Of a stretch of 64,000 nucleotides of DNA, positions 43,916 to 56,830 are shown piece by piece; position 1 is the stretch's first letter; the number at the start of each line of letters is the position of its first letter. Source of the stretch: Symbiodinium microadriaticum (Eukaryota > Sar > Dinophyceae > Suessiales > Symbiodiniaceae); NCBI GenBank assembly GCA_001939145.1, contig LSRX01000339.1, forward strand, positions 503,082 to 567,081, in the 5' to 3' direction. The translations under genes were made by a program, and so were the position numbers. Below the pieces are notes generated by a model, which saw only the letters and a program-made list of their open reading frames with translations, was not told where the DNA came from and did not search any database.

Positions 43916-45267
43916 GCAGCTTTGCCTCTGCTTCTGTGCGACGGCACCCGCGCCGCGCTGTACGTCGCTTTCAGCTGCGGCGCAGCGTGAATAGCGTTCG
44001 CACACTGCAATCAGCGAGTGGTGGTCTGCCGCGGTTGATGTGCTGTGAGCACGTGCTTTCATCCCGGCCCCCCCGTAGCAGTCGAGCATGTTGCCTTTCG
44101 CACCGCCAGTTGTGCACTCCATTTCTTCGTCATCTTCCACCCCTCATGGCCCCGCCCCGCATGGCCCCGTTGCAAACCGACGACACCATGCGCCTGCCTG
44201 CGATTCAGTTTCTTGCAGCTGCCGCCACCGGCATTGAGTCACAGCAGGCCTGGATGTTGTTGTTGTAGCTGTTCCTCCCTCGCATGCTGTTGTTCCGGCC
44301 GGATGCTGCCCCTCGCATACCGGCCGAAGCCTTGTGCGCACGCATTTTTGCCGCTTCCAAAACGGGGACTAGGCCACACTCCTGCGTGAGGCGGCCATGG
44401 CTCCTGCCCGTTCGAGCCGCAGTCACGGAGCCTGGAACCGAGCAACGTGCTGACAGGGCGGTCAACGTTTAGCAAGCTTGGGCAAGCTCTCGGCTGCTCG
44501 AAGCGCTCTCTTCGGCGAGCCTTTTGCCCTTAGCGCCCAAGCTACCCTCCGACAGCTATGTGACCCTAGCCGTCGCCCCTGCCCCGCTTGACCCTGATCT
44601 CTTGTCCTGGCTCCGTGGAGCGCCTGTCGCACTGCATACACCAACCTTCCCCGCCTCGATAGCTTCAGCACCCGGCTTCGGGCGCGTGGTTGCACTGCGC
44701 AAACAAGCCGGAAGCGGCCGTGGACTTGTTGTCGGGGGTTTCCGCTGCCGCCCTTGCGCTTGCCTAGCAATACAGCCGGCACATTGCTGAAGCCATCCGC
44801 CCCCATCAGATTGCCTTATTCACGCTGCCTCCAATTCGAACCGACACGGACTCCAGCTGCACCGTCCTGTCTGTTGATGGCATTGGCGCATTCGCTCTCG
44901 TGCGCCACCAGGCCGCGCCGCTGTCTGAGCTCCGGCGCACGCGTGAAGCCTCCGGCATGTTTCCTTCGTCCTGCCCTGTTCGCTTTCGGACTCTAGCCGG
45001 CGCCTTGCTCCTTCCAATAAGAGCTCCTTGTCCGAGCACCATCTGTTCACTTGATTGCACATCCGGCTCCTGGCAGGCAATGCCCGTGCATGGGTTATTT
45101 TTGTAACAAGGACCTTGCTCTTTGGCATGAATCTCCAGGGCCTGCTGCAAGGTACGGTTCGGCGCCTCCTACCCTATGACATTTTTTGCGGGCCGCTTAA
45201 CGGCAGGCGGCTTGGCCCTGGTGCGTCACCAACGTCGAGCACGCGTTCCAGCTCTGGGGCCGACTGT
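43916..45267. other. GC-rich region without recognised gene
   Basis: Proline/cysteine-rich frames only. A short (TTG)n run lies near 44254-44270. Confidence 0.4.
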
Positions 45268-45409
45268 NNNNNNNNNNNNNNNNNNNNNNNNNNNNNNNNN
45301 NNNNNNNNNNNNNNNNNNNNNNNNNNNNNNNNNNNNNNNNNNNNNNNNNNNNNNNNNNNNNNNNNNNNNNNNNNNNNNNNNNNNNNNNNNNNNNNNNNNN
45401 NNNNNNNNN
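45268..45409. other. Assembly gap (142 N)
   Basis: A run of N bases. Any frame crossing it is meaningless. Confidence 1.
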
Positions 45410-48400
45410 GGCAGGGACACGGACGGGGTCTCGGAGCTGGTGCGCACCGGCATTCCGCCGTCCGCCGACCTCCGTTTGCCCGGGCCGTTTGCAACCCACA
45501 TTGTTTTGGGCATGTGACTCCTTGAAGTCCTAAGTAAGGGCGGTTTTGAAGCTGCGTCAGCGAGACATCGCCGTCGAAATTGCTGGCTGCAGGGGGCGGG
45601 GGCGGCGGCGAAGCTGAAGGCGTGCCATGTTGCAGCTGTCGCTCGCTGCTGAACTTTAATGAAACGCAACCATGACTACGGATGCAGCCAATGTGAGACA
45701 CCAGCAAGTTTTGAAAGCGCCGTGTGGTAAGGTTTGCTTTACATGCTTTCGGCCTAGGAGACGTCTCTACATGCTGCAACGGCCATGCATCAGGCTATCC
45801 ATGTCCCTTGAAGGTTGGCAGACTGGCTGCCCGGAAAAAAAGAAAAGCAACTGCGGCTTGGCAACATGCGTAGCAACAGAGGACGGTCGCCAAATTGGCA
45901 TTCGTCGAGGTCGAGGTTGGACCGGCTCGGCATGGAAGCTGCCGCAGCGCAGACCCCGGTGGAAAGTGCAAGCCCGTTGTCCTCGCCCTGCAGCTTCGTG
46001 GCCACGTTAGCGCTGAAGCCTGCCATTTTTTTCTCAGGTTCGTTACATGCCTTCGTGCGCGGGCTGCCCCCACTTGGTCCCGCGATCCCAGCATTTCGGC
46101 CTTTACCGCTCGCTGGTCAGCCATGGTCTCCTTCGCGGCCGCCCACGGCTTCGTTGCCAGCCTCGTTTCTTTGCCCCTCTGCTTCCGGCACATCCGGGAC
46201 CTTGCATGCTGGGAAAAAAAATGTGTGCGTGCATGGGCCCGATTGCCCGCGAGCCTGGACCTAACTCAGCCGACGGTACAAAGCCCTAAGTGATTTGCGC
46301 GTCCCTAGAACAAGCGACCCAACACAAAGCTGACATGTGACCCGGCTTTTGCCAGCAAGTTCGTTGGCCTGCAACTTTGTCCTGTTCAGGCCACAGTGAA
46401 ATACGCAGCAAGACCACGCCGAGTGCTAGCAAAGGGTCATTCGCTGCGTGCAGCCCCTCGCAGCACACTTGAGCAGTGTCCGCATGGACGAGCTAGCATG
46501 CGTCAGCATGCGCTCGCTTGCCAAGATGCTTGGCCGTGCAGACTTGCAGTGTTTTGAGTTCGTACAGAGACTCCCGCCACGCTTCGCATGCTTCGGCCCG
46601 TCGGGTTCGCTCTGATGCCGCACTGAGACGGTTGGCGGCCCGCCCCACATCGTTGCGTGGCTCGTTGATCCAGTTGTTCTCTACTGGCAAGGAAGCTGAC
46701 AATAGAGCTGGTAACTGGCCTGGCAAGAACACAAGACCACACAGCATTTCACCCATTTCTCGGCCAGCCAGAAACTTCCGCGACCAAAAGGTTCATGTGA
46801 GTGAATAGCGGCATTATTGGACTTGTTGCTCCCGATCACTGGTTGTTTGCCGCGGTGCAGAGATTATATCAACAGCGCCGCTGTCAAGTTCTTGTGCCCA
46901 CTTTGAGACCATGATGAGCAACGAAGGTGCTGAAGATCGTATACCTGCCAGTCGTTCGGAGTCGCGCGCGGCGGCGGGCATGCCGTCGGCCACATGTCGA
47001 GCCGTCGGCGAGCGCTCTCCGTGGTCCGAAACTGAAACTGCGCAAAGTCTGTGGAACCTGTTAATAAGCATGCCAATTGGCTATGCTCTCTGTCGTTTCA
47101 CGGCCCTGTAAGGCTTGCATGGCGGGCACCTGTAATCGTTGTTGGGGGTCACGTCATCTCTCGCCGGAAATGTCTGTTTGGTTGTAGTAGGCCGCCTGCA
47201 GCATGGCCAGCTGCTGCCAGCCTTCGGCGACAGACTCTTCGGTTGGCGACAGACCGTTTCCAGTATGTGCCGGTAGCCCATTAACTTTTCAATCGGTAAG
47301 TGTTGACGACATGCGCTGCAGAACTCCCACCGCTTCTGCTAGGGGGTTTGTACACAACAAGTCTCCGCGCACCAAGAATGCTTCGACAAATATTTCCGCA
47401 AAAATCGATTCTTAAGCGGATGCAGGTGAACCAAGAAGCCCGAAGCTGCCCCATCTAATGCAGGGCTGCAGCACGGGGACGCAGTATGGCCCAGCGTTCC
47501 TTTGCGGTTTTAGAGACAGCTGCACCACGTTGAAGCACGAGCCTCGCGCACCGATAGAACGGTGAAACTGAGACGAGACAAGGGAGGTGCTGTGCTGTTC
47601 GTTCTGCTCTCACACGCGCCGAGCCAAGAATTTGCAACGGCAGAAGTTGAAGGTCCAACTAAACTCACCTAAAGTGTTCGATTCTCTTGCTAGGGATACC
47701 TGAGCCAGCAGTCGTCGTAAGCTGCTGTGTAAGCTGTGGTCTGCCTTTGGGCCAAAGTGAGTCTCGCGCGAAACTGGCCCCGCTACAGTTGCGAAATAGA
47801 TGATGAAAGAAGCACACGCGCAGCCGTAGTCACCTGCCCTTTTGCTCCGATCGAATCCGTGAGCATCTGTTGGTCTCCCGACTGCTCTGACAAATTTGAG
47901 CCTCGCTTCCCCGAACATGTCGGGAGCCGAAGAGCTTTTGCATGGCTTGGCCAATGATGTGAAACATCTCTTCAAAAGAGCACACACACTCGAGCCGAGC
48001 TGCCGTATCGCAACTACCACAGCATGGGGATGTTGACGTGTCGTTCTTTGGCTAGGCAAGTAAGGTTGGATGAAGAGGATCGGTGTGTGCTGCCGCTGCC
48101 AGCACAAAGGCGGGAGCGACACTTAACCGAATTTTGCTAGGGTCCGGTCGGACACTGGCTGAGCCTGGGTACTCGCGGGCCTTTACAGTTTCGGACCACT
48201 CAGACTCCTCAAATCAGGGAAGGACTTGGTGGTGACGGGAGCGGGAGCTCCAAGGCCAACGAGGCACCGCATCCTGCGAAAACCAGGCAAAACACCCAGT
48301 GGCTGGTCTTCTCAAAGTCATCTCACACGATTTGTCATGCAGCTCGACTATGTGCGACATGCTCGGGAGACATGAAGCTTCACTTGCCGGTACCGTGTTG

Positions 48401-51400
48401 AATATGATCCGGCCACTTCTAATTTGGATCTTCGTCTGCACTTTCAAGTACACTTCTTCCTTCACCTGCACAGAAAAAAAAAACTTGCATGCCCGCCTTG
48501 CCGCTTCAGATCTTGATCGCTCTGCCCGTCTCCCACGGCACCCATTCACTGGCATGAGAGCTCCCCAAACATGTGTACCACAATATATTCAACAGACCCG
48601 GCAGCTGCAAACTATTGGGTCACTGGAAATGGTTTGTTGGATGGTCCGGCACACACGATTGGAGACCAACTTGCAGTGCACTACTAGCCCCGTCCTCGCC
48701 GGAAGTATTCACTGGCCAGTTTTGGGCTCGGTCGTCGCAGTCACCGGAGACTGCGTCTGACCAAAATGCCTGGGCAAAACTGGCAAAACTAGCAACGGTG
48801 GTAGTAGAAGCAGTGAACAGCATTGAAACACAACTCACTGCGTTTTGTGTGCTTCCGTGGCTTGATGGTAGGATGACTGTGCTTCTGCACTAGCGTTTGT
48901 TCGGACATGAAGCTGCAATTTTCGCCTCTGCTAACAAGCGCAGAAGCACCAAGTTCTGTAAACGGTGTTATGGCAAAACTGGAGCTCTAGTTGCGACCGA
49001 GCATATACCATTCACACAAGACAATTTACCAAGTCCAAGGGACACGATCAGCCTGTCAGTCACAAGCCAAGCTATCACCACAATGATGGCGGTCACCGTG
49101 AAGTACAGCTCCTGCCAGGACGGCTCTAAGAAGGCTCGATCAACACGTCTCCGGTGCGTCCTGGATGTCGCCGGAACGTATGCACACTGCGATATACCTT
49201 GAGGGACGGCTGCATGGGAAAGCCTCCGTTTAGAATCCGTATTGCCAGAATCCAAGCCCGAGCCCGAATCGGCATGTCGATCCCTGAGCCCTCGCCGCGT
49301 TGCGGGGCCGCTCCGGCCAATGCTGGTCCAGGACAAACGCCCACCAGACCCCAGCCTCAACTGAGTGCAGCAAAAAAACGCTCGTCTGCTTGCGGGAGCT
49401 CGTCGTAGTGTACGCAACCATTCCCAGGTTTGGCAGAGCTCACGGCTATCCACTGGGGCCGGCACCAAGGCCAAACAGCGAGGTACCTCGGAAATTGAGC
49501 ATCCATGGTTCAAGTCTTGCCAAATCCTGGCACACCAGATCGACGCTCGGGGCTGGCGTTGATATGTGGACACTGCCGGCGAGACTTAGACTAAAAAACA
49601 AACAAGAGGAGATGAAGCCAAACCTTGTAGCTGCAACTGGCACCCTGTAGCTCAAGTCCACTAGGTTTGCCAAGTTTCCAATCAGCAACGGCACGTAATT
49701 CCCTTTCTTCGGCGGGTTCTCGAAAGTGCATCCCTGGCAGAAAAAAGCAGTCGCGTCCAAACACCAGAACTGTTCATCTCAAAATCTGGTCTCGAGAGTG
49801 GGGCCACGCCAGCTAGGTAGCAAGGACTGTTTTGAAAGTAAAGCCTCCCGGCATTTTTGCAGGTCATCATGACAGGAACGTAATTTGAATCGCTTCAACG
49901 TCTCAGTTCAACATGGAAGTGGGTCAGTGCCGACTTCTCTGTGTGGCAAGACATATGTGCCAGCATTGCATGAGAGTTCATTGTCATGACACAACAAAGG
50001 GGGTACAGTACGAAGCAATTGACACGTTGCATAAGTGTTCACACGTATTCTGACTCCATGCAAAAAGCTGTGTACAGCCATGGCAGTTGGCACTCCCAGT
50101 AACAGGGTGCAAAGTTTTGAATACTACAATCTCGCTTGGAATGCAGTTGTGTACATGCAGCACATAGGATGACAGATCAAACGGGATGTAGTTCAACAAG
50201 GATGAGGTATACTTTGTGATGTAACATGGCACAGAAGCCGGCAGTTGAGTACAAGTTTGAACGACGACATGGCACACAACAGGTGATGGGACCCACTGGA
50301 ACTTTATTCGTATAAGGTATTGTCGATGCGCACATTGTGCAATACGAGGGAAGACAAAAGGATGCCTTCAGTAAGAAGCAAGTTACAACATACTCAAAGA
50401 GACAGGACCCCACACACACACACACACACACAAACAAAAGACCAACTGCAACATTGTGCACATCTTACTTAGCGCTTTTGCTGGTTCTTCAAACTTTGAG
50501 TCCAGCTAGTTACCCGAACCAAAGAGCATTGGCAGCATTGGTGTCTAGGCTTATCTGTTGCATCGTTGCTTTCGTTGTTTTTCTCTTCCTTCTTTTCTTG
50601 TCTGCTTGATCGAAAGTCGTTTGCTCCTGTCTGTCGTTCCTTGCTCCTCTCTCGTGTTGTCTTGCTCGTCCTCCGCAAACCACGAAAGCCAACTTGGCAA
50701 ACGGGATTCACACACACACACACCCATGCGCGGCGCGCCTCAGAAAAGGGCTGCTTGCCACCACGCTCCTCGGGAAAAGGTCGATGTGTGTTCTCGGGTC
50801 TGGCCCTTCAGTACCGGGCGGCTCAAGACGGAAGGATGGGTACCCTGGAACACCGAAGAAGACCTCAACGTAGCTTCACGTGGTTCTAATGTGCCTGATC
50901 ATCCTTGGCCTCTATACCAGCCAACGGTCCATAACATGCCCTCTTTTGACGAGGCAGACCTGAAGTACAACGCCTCTAGGACACATCAACTCTGACATAA
51001 ACTCTCTTCCGTCTCTCGCTGCTGGAAGCTCAGGAGCCGCGATGAGATACGCGGGGAAGCTCACCTGAGATTGTCTTCGAAGGTTTAGGGGCTTAGATTT
51101 TCGTTTCTGCTTTTCCAAAAGCGGCTGATACATTGGGGGAGTGAGAAGTTCAACTCAGAGCTGCGAACCTCGCCTTGCACCGTTGCATGACAGACTTTTC
51201 GCCGGTGCTTCTCAAGTGAAACGGAATGATTCGATACCTGAGAGATTAGGGTGCGAAGGCTGATAGAGACAGAGATTACAGAGATTACAGATTGCAGCCC
51301 ATTTGAAGCCATAGCCGTTACAGCCAGCAAGAAATCCAATGAACTGTGACAGGTAAATAATCTGCAGCTTGTAGGCAGAACGAGGGTCAACTCGCTAGGC

Positions 51401-53860
51401 TTATGCTCAAGTCAACATGAACATGGGCACTGAGCTGCGACGTCCTTTGAAAACGACTGCCGTGGACATGTAAGGTGGCTTGCACTTGAACACCCCAACC
51501 GGCCAGGGTTCACAGATGCCGCAGCCCATGACGAAGGCCAGGGAAGGATCCCAATATCCTGCGAAGTCCAGGAAGTTCAGCACCTGCTTGGCAATTTCTG
51601 CTGGTCAAGGGAGTTGCTGAAAGTGCACCTAGCTTCGTCAGGATTCTGTTATGGCACTCTGACAGGATCAGCGACACTTGCAGACTGCAGAACATTGCCG
51701 AACGTTGCAGAACCGTCGTGATTCCTTCTTGTTGGGCCCGGGGCCTTGGCTTGGGAAGTCATGCCGCTGGCGCCGAGGCCCAGGGCGAAGATGATGCCCG
51801 AGCACAAAGGAGAGACGAACCTGCCATTCTCTTCTTCTCTGGGCTTTGGGGGATTTCTCTGGGACTTTTCGGACTCTAGGCAAGGCCTTTCCTGGGCCTA
51901 AGGGGGGCTTCAAGCTGGGGGGCAAGGAAAGAATGCTACCTCCAGGTGCTGCCAGGTTGCTTCCGTGGCTTGGTGGGCAGGAGGACGCTGAGGGCCACCA
52001 GAGCAAGGGAGGAGAGAAGGGCGAAAATCGGGAATTCCCACCTAAGCTTCTCATGCACTAGGATCAGGAGAGCCCCTTATGGGGTGCCTTCAACTCCAGA
52101 CATAGCCTACCCTAAGTTACTTAGGGTTGCGCTCGCATTGGATTTAAAGCTGGATTTCGGATACATGAAGCTGCCCTTCAGGGGCAGCCTCCTTTCTAAC
52201 TGGTCCAAGCTACTCCGGTGGCCACTGAGTCGGCGCAATCTGCGAGTTGTACCTCAGGGCATTTTGTTTTAGGGTTTCGGGCGCTGGTGGAACGAAGCAC
52301 CGGCCAAGAATGGTGAACCGCTTCAAACTGCCTTTGCTGTGGAACTGCCAGCCGCCGAGAGGCTCCACATTGTATGGTTTGATCGCGTGGCGGGTGACCT
52401 TGCAGAACACTGCAGCGATGTCATTTTTTTTATACCTGCTCACAGTCTAAACAGTCATCTACTGCCACGGTGAACCGACAAAAAAGACCATGCCTAGGGC
52501 CCAAGCTCCTCCAAGTTCAGAAGGCCTCTTTGGAACCAAGGCGCAAGGACCGTGATCGCTGCTACAGCCATAAACGTAGGCACTGCAATCCTGAATCTTT
52601 TGGCAAGAGGATTTGCTGAACACAAAATTAGCTCAATCGCCCGAACGCCACGACGACCCTCGCACATGGCAAGGTGCAGAGCAGGGAGCATGACGCGAGA
52701 GACGAGTTTCGATCTTCGTGCCTACTCATGCAGGCAAGGGCCTTGCTTCCACAAGCAAAGTGCCCTGACAAATGTCAGGCCACTCTCACATTCCTGATGG
52801 CCTTCAGGAAGCTTGTCAACATAGCTTTGACGTGTGGGTTTGGTGACTGCAGCAGACTCTGGCACTAGCTTTGCGTGAACACCGTGGACTTCGTCACGAA
52901 ATCGTATGATAATGCAATTCGATCATATACTGTCTTGCCTGCATGCACCCGGATGGGCGCACAGTTCTGCTTGCGAGGTTTCAGAGATGCTGATGTTAAA
53001 ACCAGTTGCTATCGTGTCGATTTGCTTCTTCTCGAGGTTTGGGGGAGATTCGAGTTCAGCCATTCCGTTGCAAAGGCACTTTGTTCAGCTCAGCCTCATT
53101 GACACAGGAGCCATAAGGATCCTGTGTGGGCCACATATACACTCACCTCCGAGCACAACACCCTCACTGAAGTCCCATAAACTCTGCCGAAAAATTCCGC
53201 AAACTCCTGGGCCTGGGCCCCAAACCATGTCATGCCGGGCCGCCAGCTGCGCAGCGACAGCCGGGGCAACCCACAAATGCCATGTCCGGAAGTGCAGCCC
53301 TGCCAAGAGGAAGTCGTGGACGACGGAGCTCCGTTTCGTGCATGGGTCGCTGTGGCTCTCGCTCTTGCGCAGTTTCGAGAACGTCTCATTAACCAGTAGA
53401 CTTTGCACATTGCCTGTGGCCCTGCTGAATGGATCAGCGTCTAGAAAAAGAAATGGCCTTCTAGCGAGTGACTTCGTGTCGTGGGAAATGGGTCGGGACC
53501 AGCCTTGCCAGCTCGAGTGCCGATGCCCACGCAGATGCCTGCAGTTGCGGTGACTCTACGACTCTACGCAGAGCAGATATCCCTGCCTCCCAAGATGTAC
53601 TGGAAGATATTCAGTCGGGGCACCTGAACCGGAAACTCTCAGCAAAGAGGGCAAGGCTGAGAGCAATTCTCCTCGAACTCAGGCGGCGGAGGCTTCGGCA
53701 GTGGCTCGGAACTTGGGCTTGTTAGGGTGGGTTTGCGCTTTGGGCTCAGTGCCATGGGCTTCTGAAACAGCCACGTGCACGCTCGGGAAGGAGAAGTCCC
53801 AATTCGCAGCCAGGTCAATCCTCAGCAGGCTGAGAAGTCTGCAAGAATCCATCCAAATCC
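45410..53860. other. Long gene-poor region
   Basis: No domain or splice-consistent gene recognised on either strand. A (CA)n microsatellite lies at 50411-50432. One hydrophobic minus-strand stretch near 49020-49110 (TAIIVVIAWLVTDRLIVSLG) hints at a transmembrane segment but lacks supporting context. Confidence 0.4.
50411..50432 (+). repeat. (CA)n microsatellite
   Basis: Eleven CA units, with a shorter run at 50709-50722. Confidence 0.9.
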
Positions 53861-53865
53861 ATAGA

Positions 53866-54012
53866 AAAACCCCTAAACCCTAAACTTCCTAAATCTTCTC
53901 TGACCTGGCCCTGCACATGGGGCCAGAACTTTAAGGGTTAAGATTAAGGGTTTAGGGTTCTTTAAGGGTTTAAGGGTTAGCTTAAGGGTTTAGGGTTTAG
54001 GGTTTAGGGATG
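53866..54012. repeat. Facing telomere-like tracts
   Basis: CCCCTAAACCCTAAAC at 53870-53885 is followed by several TTTAGGG / TTTAAGGG units at 53930-54009, pointing the opposite way. Same layout type as 9939-10112 with the orientations reversed. Confidence 0.75.
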
Positions 54013-56380
54013 TTAAGCCCTGGACATGCAGTGCCGAAGCCCGTGTTGCTATGCATCTTGCGGCAGAAGGTGGTCGGAGCACTTCGAGGTCAAACAAAGA
54101 TTCCCTAAGCTCGACTGAGCATCAAACGACCCATTCTTGACCAAAGCTCCAGCCGCCCAGGAAGAGGCCCGTCAGAAACAGAAGCTTCCAAAGCTGCCCA
54201 TCCTCTCACTGGCTGACATCGGGTCCGCGAGTCTTCAATCTCTAGGCATCTAGCTCTTGTTCAATCCCTGAAAGCTATATTTTGCTTGCAGGCTTTCTCT
54301 CGACCACAGACCACACACGTTTCAACCTGAAGCAACTGACAAGCATCAGCTGGTTCATGTTGTACTGGTAGCTTGACCGTTGCCGTTGGAAAGTCACATG
54401 CTGCTTACAATGACCCAGGCAGCAGCGCAGCAAGCCGTCCTTCACCGGTTCGCACTTCGTAGCTCCCCTCACGAAAGGGCCGACGATTCCCGAGATCCCT
54501 GTGATCTTTCCATCAATGAGGTAGGCCATGGCTGCAGACCTGGGCAGAAAGGACTGCCGGAAGTGCAACAGGGTTTCGTCATCTGCCTTGTTTTTCCTTT
54601 TCACGCCAGCCGAGTTACTGTCGTTGCCTTCTCCATCAGAGCAACCAAGAAATGGGCATGGGCACGATGCAGCCAGTGCAATCATGAGACTCACGACTTT
54701 TACTATTCGGAACTGGGGCTGCTATGGAGAGCCCCGCAGCCATCCCTGAGCCCCATAAAACCATAAAACCCAAGCTTCTTGCGAAACGCGCTAGGTCCAG
54801 GTCTCCGTAAAAATTGGGGGGGGGGNGGGGGGGGGGGGGGACACACTGATCCGATAAGACTGCAGGAAAGCAAAGCAACTGGAGAAGGAATTAGAAGACA
54901 GCGGACCGCAACAGCTGACTGCGCTGGCTAGACATGTTGTAGAGACAAGCGGCATGCCAACCATAAGGCCTCCCACACCTGCTAGATTAGTGTTTCGGAT
55001 GCTTCGGTTTAGGGCTTAGGAGTGTGCGAGCTCTCTGTAAATGGAAAAGGTTGCAGGCCAACTCTTCCGTCCACCCCCTCCTGCTTTGCTCTCTTTCACC
55101 ACTCCCTCTCTTCCCTCATCTTCCGCCGCAGCCTGATTCCACCGGAGTGCAAAGGGTGCGTTCGTTCCAAGGGATGGCCGCCATGGCTGCGTGGGAGCTC
55201 CGAGATGTTCAACCCAGGCTGCGGTCAGGAAGTGGATATCACGCGAGCTATGTCTTTTTTGAGTTGCAAGAGAACCGTCAGAAAGCCATTAATGACAGCA
55301 AGGTGGTGCCCCCTGCACGGCTCACTCGATGTTCCCTCGGCAGCCCAGCCCCAAACACATGTGCCCTCCCTGCTCAAGGTCATGTGCAGTTACACGACCA
55401 TCTGTTTCAATCGCATACAAAAATCTTCTCCTACATGTGACGCAGGAGGGCGGCTGTGTGGCTCTAAACTAACATTCGTCCAGAGTTGCGCCTCGTTTGC
55501 AAAGCATCAAGGCGTGTCAGCCCACGGGCACCCCCGTTGAGTCGGCAATTGCATCCCAGCTGCTCCCGCAGCATGTATCGAACCCTTCGGACCGTCCAGT
55601 CACTCAAAGCAGACCTCAGCCTTGCACGTCCTGCCGTTTCCGATCATGCAACGCCGGTATATCGCACATGTCTGAAACATATGTTTCAAGTGTTAGTTAG
55701 TTCTGAAGCTGTACTGTCTGGTCCCAGCTACTCCTAAGGTCCCAGTAAGGTGCTACAACATGTCAAGACGAAGAAGTGCTTGCGGTGCAGCAACCCAGAT
55801 GTTACTCTAGTCAGATCACTCCCACTTTCCATGCGACCGGCTGCACTGTGAAGCTGACATATCCTGCATCGAAAAACCGAGTGCATCGAAAGCAACAAGG
55901 TTTTTCAAGACTCCCAGAATAGAGGTACACAGTATCCTCGAACAGAACAACTTACCACTAGGACCCAAGCCTTCGTGTCTCGCCTGTTGCAAAGTGGAAG
56001 TATATACCAGTTCCAAAACCCCAGACGGAAGAGTCGACATCACGCCGAAACTGGAGATGCAAGACAACACGAATCGCAAATACCTGCAGCTCTGCACCCT
56101 ACTCTGGCTGTTCTGAGCACGCAGGCAATGAGGCGGGACTTAACATCCGCAGCGGACATAAACCACATAAGCTCCGGAAGCAGCTGGCCCGGAATTTCGT
56201 CTCAACAAGTTACCTGACAGGCTGTGCCATCCCATCATTTTTCTTCCCAGATGCATGGGATCAATCGGAGTTTGCATCGGCACGATGCGGGCGTCGGTAG
56301 ACAAGCAAACGAGTTTGGTGCTGGTTGGATGCCGATCCACGATCTGAGAGAATCTGGGAATCTGACGGCATGGGATTGAG
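54013..56380. other. No confident gene
   Basis: Contains one weak minus-strand candidate (54275-54694) and a poly-G run with an N at about 54815-54840. Nothing else recognised. Confidence 0.4.
54275..54694 (-). CDS. Weak candidate exon, unknown protein
   Basis: A 139-codon frame starting MSLMIALAASCPCPFLGC, which could be a signal peptide, then a charged segment (KRKNKADDETLLHFRQSF) and AYLIDGKITGISGIVGPFV. A GTAAGC lies about 85 codons in, so only the first part might be coding. No family recognised. Confidence 0.22.
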   Translation of the reverse strand: MSLMIALAASCPCPFLGCSDGEGNDSNSAGVKRKNKADDETLLHFRQSFLPRSAAMAYLIDGKITGISGIVGPFVRGATKCEPVKDGLLRCCLGHCKQHVTFQRQRSSYQYNMNQLMLVSCFRLKRVWSVVERKPASKI

Positions 56381-56414
56381 GTCGAAAGGTGCTGAGAAAC
56401 CAAGACCGACTACC

Positions 56415-56638
56415 TCCTGCTCCGGCTCCTGTTACTGCTATTGCTCCTGTTACTGCTATTGCTACTGCTACTGCTTCTGCTGCTGCTACTGCCATGGCTA
56501 CGGCTACGGCTACGGCTGCGGCTACGGCTATTGCTACTAGTGCTGCGAGTACTAACTTCTACGGCTACTACGGATGCTACGACGACTAGTACTACTACGA
56601 CAACTACTACAGCTGCGACGGCGACGACGACAACGACC

Positions 56639-56670
<32 letters not shown>

Positions 56671-56830
56671 CACTGCCACTGCCACTACCACTACCACTAC
56701 CACTTTCACTACCACGACCACACGACCACTACCACTGCCACTACCATTGCCACTGCTACTGCCACGGCGACGATGATCACGACCACCACGACGACGACTA
56801 CTTCTACAATTATTACACGAAGCGACTACG
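56415..56830 (+). repeat. Long compound trinucleotide/hexanucleotide microsatellite
   Basis: Successive blocks of TACTGC-, GGCTAC-, ACGACG- and CCACTA-type units over about 400 bp. Translated frames give poly-Thr, poly-Val or poly-Leu and are not genes. Confidence 0.9.

Noticed and set aside
45174..45779. Frames crossing the N gap
   Set aside because: They are open only because N bases are not read as stops.
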